Assembly: GCF_000327385.1 (NCBI RefSeq)
Contig: NW_008708301.1
Coordinates: 2,523,765-2,587,764, forward strand
Origin: Lottia gigantea
Lineage: Eukaryota > Mollusca > Gastropoda > Lottiidae
Direction of reading: 5' to 3'
Length of the DNA: 64,000 nt
Positions 55,201-64,000 of this stretch are shown in pieces; within the stretch, counting starts at the first letter, position 1; every line of letters begins with the position of its first letter. A program made the translations under genes and the position numbers. The notes below the pieces were generated by a model, which was given only the letters and a program-made list of their open reading frames with translations, had not been told where the DNA came from and made no database searches.

Positions 55201-58200
55201 CTGGTCCAGGTGACAAGTGTTATGGGAGATAATCTCTAGTGTGAAACAGAAATTATCACACATTTTATATTTATTTTAGACCAAGTTATGTTGTACCAAC
55301 AGGAGTTGTCAATGGTATTAAAGTGGTACATCCAATGTTTAGAGGCTGTACACAACAGGTATGGTATAATAATCCATCATAATCTTTTTATAAATTATCT
55401 AATCATTAAAGAATTGGAAGAAGGTTTTCAAATCTGTGGTTTATGTGCATTTTAGATTCTATATCAAATTCAAAATTATTCAAATAAAAGTTTTTTTGTG
55501 TCTGAACATCATGTCTCATAGAATGTTCTGTCAGACTGCTTTGTGATGCTATTTTACTTTTTCCATACATGTGATAGTGATATAACAAACTAGGCCTACA
55601 GATTTTGTTGATTTGTTTTTATTTTACAGGATACACAAGAGTTTTTACGATGCTTTATGGACCAATTACACGAAGAGTTAAAACAACCTATTATAGAAGA
55701 AGATGATGATGAGGATGATGATCAAACTGAAGAAGAAACATCCACAGAATATCCTGTTACTCAAATAGTTCACGATCGTAAATCATCCATTGATTCAGCT
55801 AGTAGCCAATCAGATGGTGAATATGAAACTTGTGACTCAGGACTGAGTAGCGAACGTAATTCTGGAGATCATAATTTCTCTGAAGATGAAGGTAGTGATG
55901 GTAATGACCAATCGGGAGGAAGGTCAAATAATCAAGGTCGCGATAGAAATCGTCACAATGCTAGATCTATGTATGATATTAATGATACCATACCCAATGT
56001 TAAAGACAATAAAGAAACCACTAATTTATTAGCCAAGAGTCCCGAGAGACGTCATCGTCTGAGTAAAAGTGAATCCGGTGAATTTACTGATGCTGTATCT
56101 GATTTAGGATCTTCGACAACTAGTTTGAGGTCAAGGGTCAGTTCTTCAGTAAAACATTCAGCTCCATCTAGTGATAAAAATACACCGTCTGTTAATATTC
56201 ATCAGAAATCTACCACTAATAAAAGTACATCAAGTAAAAGTGAGTGTTTTAATTATATATCATACTAGAAGATAAAACCCTAATTTCCTACCTTTTATGT
56301 TAATAAGATTTTATTTGCACCAATTCCCACACAATTATTGTGATTCCACTTAAATACAAACGCAAACCATTTGTGGCCCAAGAGCAATAGAACAAAGACC
56401 ACAAACACTTTTCATCTCACAGCTTTTAAAAGAAGTCTAAGTTGTTCATGTAGATGTATTTTTATATTTCCTTATGTTGTTACAGAGAATAAGAAGAATA
56501 TACATTATAAGAGTATAATATCAGAAACATTTGATGGTAGAATATTGAGCTCTGTACAGTGTTTAACATGTGAAAGGGTATGTATTTATAAATAACTATG
56601 GACTATCATTGAATTGTAAAAGATGTGATGTGTGTAAATATTAGAGTCTTAAAAAGACATTCCAACTTGAGTTTCCAAATTCTGATATCTTTGAGGTATA
56701 TTTTGTATATTACTTTGTATTCATGACCATTATGACTATTATAGATATCAACCACTAAAGAAACATTTCAAGATCTCAGTTTACCGATACCTAGTCGAGA
56801 CCATCTACAACTACTACATTCTAGTCAGTCTGGACTATCAGGAGCTGTAGTACCAAAAGGTGGATCATGTGGAGAAGTGAATCCGGGGTGGATCACATGG
56901 GTTTTATCCTGGATGAAAAGGTTTGCAAATGTCTTCTGTTTGGATAAGGAGATTGGTAGCTCCAAACAAAACATAAACGTTGCCACCATATTGTCTATGA
57001 TATTGGTTGTTGGATATGGTAAAGTCGTTGAGTAAATGGTAAAGGATATTAGAGATAAATTCACCCTGATTTCTTGTCAATTTAACTCCTGAGTGAACTG
57101 ATTGTATGAAATTAAATCTGTTGATATATATTGAATATAGACCTAGCTAGGGCTGGGTAAAATCATCAAAATAATCGATTATCAGCGCTGTGAATTTATA
57201 ATTTTAATAACATTGCAAATTGTTAAATATTTATATTTTCAGTTTCTTTACTGGTCCAACTATATCATTACAAGATTGTTTGGCTGCTTTCTTCTCAGCA
57301 GATGAACTCAAGGGAGATAATATGTATAGCTGTGAAAAATGTAAAAAGTAAGTATAGTTTCATTATTGATATATTAAAAGAGAGGTTTTCTTGACTATAT
57401 ATGATTAAAGGGGACACTATAGCACTAATTTGCACAATTCTAATTTTCAATCAGACATCTGTGGTTCTTGTAATTCTACTTGAATTAAATGATTATTATG
57501 TCATAACTACAAGGGGTATTCAAGCCCCATTAACAAATAATTAAAAAAAATAAATCCTGTTAAGTGGCAATTTTGTATAGCAGCTAAAAATACTGCCATA
57601 TATTGAAATATATATTTTGTTTTTTGTTGTGTTAAATAGGTTAAGAAATGGTTTAAAATATTCCAAAGTTTTAGAGTTACCAGAGGTAGGTTACCTTATG
57701 CCAACACTCAACTTCAATTTTTTTTAAAGAAAATCACCCTCAATGAAATTAAATTTTAAAAATGTTCAAAACACTCAGGCAGTTTATGAATAATTCCCAT
57801 AGTTCAATTCAGTATTTATAGTGTATTGCGTTATTTCAGATATTATGTATTCATCTAAAGAGATTCCGTCATGAGTTTTACTCCTCTAAGATTGGTGCAT
57901 ATGTAGCTTTTCCTTTAGAAGGGTTAGACATGAAACATTACTTACATAAAGGTTAGTATCTTATTTTCTGTATTTATTAACAGAAATAGCTTTGTAAATG
58001 GCTTTGTTTATAGAGACAATGATTGTTTACAATTTTTCAATGTGTAACACTTGATATTCAAAGTCAGTGATAGTTGTAGCTAGATATATGAATATTATGT
58101 TTAGTAATTTTACTATGTATGTATATATGTATATATATTTATTGTAGAATGTCAGAATGAAATAACTATATATGATTTAACAGCTGTTATTTGTCACCAT

Positions 58201-61200
58201 GGTACAGCAGGAGGTATTTACTTTTTTTTGTCAAGATATTTTCACTTAGGATCCAAACTTGTCTCAAGCGCAGACACAATAACAAGTACTACTGCCTTAC
58301 TTCAGTAGAAAACAGGTTGTTCTAGGTCAGTTGCCTGAAATTCTCTCTGTGTGAGACTCTTGAGCATCAACGTGTTTCAGTTTCTGTATATAAACTATAT
58401 AAATAATATATTATAGAAGGACATTATACAGCATACTGTTTAAACTATATAAATACTATATTATAGGAGGACATTATACAGCATACTGTTTAAACTATAT
58501 AAATACTATATTATAGGAGGACATTATACAGCATACTGTTTAAACTATATTAATAATATATTATAGGAGGACATTATACAGTATACTGTTTAAAATATAT
58601 AAATAATATATTATAGGAGGACATTATACAGCATACTGTTTAAACTATATTAATAATATATTATAGGAGGACATTATACAGCATACTGTTTAAACTATAT
58701 AAATACTATATTATAGGAGGACATTATACAGCATACTGTTTAAACTATATTAATAATATATTATAGGAGGACATTATACAGCATACTGTTTAAACTATAT
58801 AAATAATATATTATAGGAGGACATTATACAGCATACTGTTTAAACTATATAAATACTATATTATAGGAGGACATTATACAGCATACTGTTTAAACTATAT
58901 TAATAATATATTATAGGAGGACATTATACAGTATACTGTTTAAAATATATAAATAATATATTATAGGAGGACATTATACAGCATACTGTTTAAACTATAT
59001 TAATAATATATTATAGAAGGACATTATACAGCATACTGTTTAAACTATATAAATAATATATTATAGGAGGACATTATACAGCATACTGTTTAAACTATAT
59101 TAATAATATATTATAGGAGGACATTATACAGCATACTGTTTAAACTATATAAATAATATATTATAGGAGAGGAGGACATTATGCAGCATACTGTTTAAAC
59201 TATATTAATAATATATTATAGGAGGACATTATACAGCATACTGTTTAAACTATATAAATAATATATTATAGTAGGACATTATACAGCATACTGTTTAAAC
59301 TATATAAATGATATATTATAGGAGGACATTATACAGCATACTGTTTAAACTATATAAATACTATATTATAGAAGGACATTATACAGCATACTGTTTAAAC
59401 TATATAAATACTATATTATAGGAGGATATTATACAGCATACTGTTTAAACTATATTAATAATATATTATAGTAGGACATTATACAGTATACTGTTTAAAC
59501 TATATAAATACTATATTATAGGAGTACATTATACAGTATACTGTTTAAACTATATAAATACTATATTATAGGAGGACATTATACAGCATACTGTTTAAAC
59601 TATATTAATAATATATTATAGTAGGACATTATACAGCATACTGTTTAAACTATATTAATGATATATTATAGTAGGACATTATACAGCATACTGTTTAAAC
59701 TATATTAATGATATATTATAGGAGGATATTATACAGCATACTGTTTAAACTATATTAATAATATATTATAGGAGGACATTATACAGCATACTGTTTAAAC
59801 TATATTAATGATATATTATAGTAGGACATTATACAGCATACTGTTTAAACTATATTAATATATATTATAGGAGGACATTATACAGCATACTGTTTAAACT
59901 ATATAAATACTATATTATAGAAGTACATTATACAGCATACTGTTTAAACTATATTAATAATATATTATAGTAAGACATTATACAGTATACTGTTTAAAAT
60001 ATATAAATAATATATTATAGGAGGACATTATACAGCATACTGTTTAAACTATATAAATACTATATTATAGAAGTACATTATACAGCATACTGTTTAAACT
60101 ATATTAATAATATATTATAGTAAGACATTATACAGTATACTGTTTAAACTATATAAATAATATATTATAGGAGGACATTATACAGTATACTGTTTAAACT
60201 ATATAAATAATATATTATAGGAGGACATTATACAGCATACTGTTTAAACTATATAAATACTATATTATAGGAGGACATTATACAGCATACTGTTTAAACT
60301 ATATAAATACTATATTATAGGAGGACATTATACAGCATACTGTTTAAACTATATAAATACTATATTATAGGAGGACATTATACAGCATACTGTTTAAACT
60401 ATATTAATAATATATTATAGTAGGACATTATACAGCATACTGTTTAAACTATATAAATAATATATTATAGGAGGACATTATACAGCATACTGTTTAAACT
60501 ATATAAATAATATATTATAGGAGGACATTATACAGCATACTGTTTAAACTATATTAATAATATATTATAGTAGGACATTATACAGTATACTGTTTAAACT
60601 ATATAAATACTATATTATAGGAGGACATTATACAGTATACTGTTTAAACTATATTAATAATATATTATAGGAGGACATTATACAGCATACTGTTTAAACT
60701 ATATAAATAATATATTATAGGAGGACATTATACAGCATACTGTTTAAACTATATAAATGATATATTATAGGAGTACATTATACAGCATACTGTTTAAACT
60801 ATATTAATGATATATTATAGTAGGACATTATACAGCATACTGTTTAAACTATATAAATAATATATTATAGGAGGACATTATACAGCATACTGTTTAAACT
60901 ATATTAATGATATATTATAGGAGGACATTATACAGCATACTGTTTAAACTATATAAATACTATATTATAGGAGGACATTATACAGTATACTGTTTAAACT
61001 ATATTAATAATATATTATAGGAGGACATTATACAGTATACTGTTTAAACTATATTAATGATATATTATAGGAGGACATTATACAGCATACTGTTTAAACT
61101 ATAATAATGATATATTATAGGAGGACATTATACAGCATACTGTTTAAACTATATTAATAATATATTATAGGAGGACATTATACAGTATACTGTTTAAACT

Positions 61201-64000
61201 ATATTAATAATATATTATAGGAGGACATTATACAGCATACTGTTTAAACTATATTAATGATATATTATAGGAGGACATTATACAGTATACTGTTTAAACT
61301 ATATAAATAATATATTATAGTAGGACATTATACAGCATACTGTTTAAACTATAATAATGATATATTATAGGAGGATATTATACAGCATACTGTTTAAACT
61401 ATATTAATAATATATTATAGAAGGACATTATACAGCATACTGTTTAAACTATATTAATAATATATTATAGGAGGATATTATACAGCATACTGTTTAAACT
61501 ATATTAATAATATATTATAGGAGGACATTATACAGTATACTGTTTAAACTATATAAATAATATATTATAGGAGGACATTATACAGTATACTGTTTAAACT
61601 ATATAAATAATATATTATAGGAGGACATTATACAGCATACTGTTTAAACTATATAAATAATATATTATAGGAGGACATTATACAGCATACTGTTTAAACT
61701 ATATTAATGATATATTATAGGAGGACATTATACAGCATACTGTTTAAACTATATTAATGAAAGATGGTATGAATTTGATGATCAAGTGGTAACAGAAGTT
61801 GATGTTCAACAAGTTATTAATTGTGAAGCTTATGTGTTATTCTATAGGTAATTTTATTTATTATTTCCACAATGTATTAAATAAAGAATCAGGCATGTCT
61901 TGTTAGATTAAAAAAATTCTTAATATATTGTCAGTGTACACCAATCATATCTTTCTGATTCAGATCTAATTCATGTATCACTATTAGTGAACTGTCCCTT
62001 TTTAAGAGGAATATACACCTACTCATGACTTGTCTTCCTTTATCAGAGCATTTCATAATGAAAATGAAATTCATTAGCTTAAATCATGAATAATCTTATT
62101 ATATTTTTTGTATTTTTTTCTAGAAAGAGAAATGATCAAATGCATTCCTTACGACAGAAAGCTATGGAATTAATGGAAGCTAAAGAGGTATTGATATAAT
62201 TTTATTCTTTAAGCACTATATGTATTAAATGCTCAGTTCATTTAGAATTGTTGTCATATAACAGTAGTTTTCTTGGCACATATCTCATGTGAATTGACAG
62301 TTTTAATTATGTGAATCATTTTTATACGCCCACATCTCTCTGTGTGGACGTATATTGTTGGCACCCCTGTCCGTCAACATTTGCTTGTAAACTAGATTTT
62401 TTGATGGAATCAAATGAAATTCGGTTTGTGTGTACATATTTATAAAACACGGATCAAGTTCGAATTTGAGCTATTTTCGACCGTTAGAAGCAGAGTTATT
62501 GGCCTTGCCCTAAAATCTCGAATATTTACCATCAGCATGCCGTGGTGGGCGTATATGGCTGTGGTCCACTATCTTATTGAATATTTTTCCCTGCTTCAGC
62601 CAAGTTTAATGCAGTTTTTTGTGTCAAAACAATGGATTAACAGATTTAATACATTTGCTGAACCTGGTCGTATTACTAACAGTGATTTTCTATGTACACA
62701 TGGAGGTAAGAATCACAGTCTATTTCTGTAGTTTCAAGATCCTTGTCGCAATATAAAATCATAAGTCTGTCATCATTATTCTCAATATATAGTACCATGT
62801 TAATATAATTTATGATAGTAGATCTTTGTCAATGATTCTGGAAAAAGGGTGTGACATTGACCTCTTGTCATTTAGATAGGACAATAATTTAAGGTCCAAG
62901 GTGCTGGAGATCAATTGAAAAAAAAGGTTGATGCCTTTGTTAAAGTTTGCTTGTCTTCATTAGCCCAATCAGGAAGAGAAAAGTAGTATTAATGATATTG
63001 TTTAACTTACTGTATTATATATTTAAGGTGTACCACCATATCTAGTAGACCATGTTGATAATCTAGTAGTACCATTAAATCAATGTATGTGGGAATATCT
63101 ATATAATAGGTGTGTATATTACTTAATAATCTTATTACTTGATGTAATTGCAATATTACTTTCTGTGTACAATTTATCAATTTGTTTCATTAAATATTTT
63201 GTGAGGACATAGTTATTGGTTCCTGTTTTGTTAAATTTGTTAAACAAAAGTTATAAGTGTTTTTCTTGTCTATATGTTAAAAATATTTTAAAACTATTGT
63301 AGATATGGAGGTGGTCCAGTATGTAATAGATTGTACTCGTGTCAAATCTGTCAGCGTGAGTTAGATAATCTCATATTACGACAAAAAACTGAAATGGATA
63401 CTTTCATTCAGGTTAGTAAGAATTAGTCTCTATCTTTACCTTATTGATATAACTCTCCTTTCTAGAGAGGTATAGGTACATTTTCGTATAAATTCAAAGT
63501 ACCAGTAGTTATACTTTGAGTTTGTTAGAAAAGTTGAATCATATTAGTAGGTTGTTTGAGACAAAATTCAAAACTAGATTTAAACAATTTATAGGGGCAT
63601 AATATAAAATGTTTTCATTGTTATTATTTTCTAGTTAAATGATGAATTTAAATGTGAAGAGAATCCTAATGTTATATATGCTATTAGTATGGTATGGTTT
63701 AAAGAATGGGAGAATTTTGTACGAGATAGAACACCATGTAAGTTATCTGTAATATATTATGGTTTGTTATATAGATTTATCATTATCGCAATACAGCTTT
63801 GCTTATTCATATTTCAGGTTTATTTAGAATTAAATTTTGATATATTTTGAGATAATTCAGTTTTGTTGTACATACCACATTTTCATATGTATAGTCTCCA
63901 TTTTAACATTTTTATCACAATATTACATTTATTTTGCAGATCATACTTTGATGTATTTTCATTTTTTGCATTTATTTATTTATCAGATCCACCTGGACCA
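52267..64000 (+). CDS. USP33: Ubiquitin carboxyl-terminal hydrolase of the USP20/USP33 (VDU) type, 3' partial
   Basis: Twenty-one exons, phases matching: 52267-52353, 52641-52760, 53217-53317, 53755-53891, 54490-54559, 54972-55085, 55280-55358, 55630-56239, 56486-56577, 56745-56920, 57243-57347, 57640-57685, 57840-57951, 58148-58213, 61721-61847, 62124-62187, 62600-62705, 63028-63109, 63303-63411, 63635-63737, 63987 onward; 840 residues before the edge. Order: UBP zinc finger about 1-103 (SDCFH, SHLWYC-like [17 protein letters not shown]); catalytic domain from 149 with Cys160 in LGNTCYMNS, CxxC pairs VQCLTC and SCEKC, LKRFRHE, and His641 in GHYTAYC; then WYEFDD and AYVLFYR. An acidic, Ser-rich disordered insert (about 257-440) splits the catalytic domain, as in human USP20/33. 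The first DUSP domain starts about 703 ([18 protein letters not shown]), followed by the beginning of a second. Human orthologues remove ubiquitin from receptors, type 2 deiodinase and Robo. It could equally be called USP20. The intron before the His box holds the acceptor array. Confidence 0.93.
58391..61760 (+). repeat. Tandem array of about 66-67 copies of a 50-bp unit made of exon start plus splice acceptor
   Basis: The unit is 40 bp identical or nearly so to the first 40 bases of the His-box exon (61721-61760, starting gaggacattatacagcata) plus the 10-base intron end tatattatag. The last copy is the real intron-exon junction. Copies differ mainly at three places: gagga/gaagga/gtagga just after AG, cagcata/cagtata, and attaatga/ataaatac/ataaataa before the acceptor. 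Copies with attaatga match the exon exactly. One copy has a 6-bp insert near 59165. Joining the upstream exon (58213) to any internal acceptor gives a frame that meets the TAG of the next tattatag, after 16 sense codons. Confidence 0.96.
62330..62570. repeat. Interspersed repeat relic before the first DUSP exon
   Basis: The phrase tacgcccacatctctctgtg, then cccctgtccgtcaac and agcagagttattggcc, is typical of old interspersed repeats seen in molluscs. It shares the terminal cccacat/atgtggg phrase with the relic at 48830-49140 and with tcaatgtgggtgtatattgtcgtc at about 41633. Its class is not determined. Confidence 0.45.

Noticed and set aside
58391-61760. CRISPR-like or protein-repeat interpretation of the 50-bp array
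   Set aside because: There are no unique spacers; the units abut, and each has a stop in the frame that would be used. It is an exon-junction satellite.
62414-62731. 105-codon open frame taken as one gene
   Set aside because: Only its end (62600-62705) is coding, as the first DUSP exon; the earlier part is an interspersed repeat relic in the intron.

Overview
The window is AT-rich (roughly two thirds A+T by eye) animal nuclear DNA with small exons, GT-AG introns, many tandem repeats and short DNA transposon remnants. Gene content and interspersed repeats of a type common in molluscs suggest a lophotrochozoan, probably a gastropod mollusc. The species cannot be fixed from the sequence.

Layout. 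(1) 1-294: a possible last exon of an unidentified upstream gene. (2) 1730-22034, plus strand: a complete ABL tyrosine kinase gene of 12 coding exons (predicted 1264 residues), with a 12.1-kb first intron and a decayed duplicate of promoter and exon 1 at 2335-2620. (3) 22035-26599: ABL 3' region and intergenic DNA with a fold-back element and a CT microsatellite. (4) 26600-31043, plus: complete GCLM, the glutamate-cysteine ligase modifier subunit (7 exons, 270 residues). (5) 49369-32599, minus: a divergent STAT transcription factor (22 coding exons, about 930 residues) whose introns carry three large tandem arrays. (6) 52267 to the right edge, plus: a USP20/USP33-type deubiquitinase, complete from its start to the second DUSP domain, where the window cuts it. 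GCLM and STAT are convergent; STAT and the USP gene are divergent across about 2.9 kb.

The most striking structure is at 58391-61760. About 66-67 tandem copies of a 50-bp unit fill one USP intron. Each unit is 40 bp of the downstream coding exon (the catalytic His box) plus the last 10 bp of the intron including the AG acceptor. The splicing machinery therefore meets dozens of near-identical decoy acceptors, and every unit I read creates an in-frame stop if used. Second is a 2.9-kb intronic array in STAT (36120-38995) in which most units carry a perfect ROR/Rev-erb monomer site, AATATAGGTCA or its AGGTCA core.

ABL, STAT and USP20/33 act in signalling and ubiquitin control and GCLM in glutathione synthesis. 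No operon-like arrangement is implied, although ABL/USP20 and GCLM/USP33 also share human chromosome arms, which hints at an old linkage group. I saw no tRNA, rRNA, CRISPR array or viral element.
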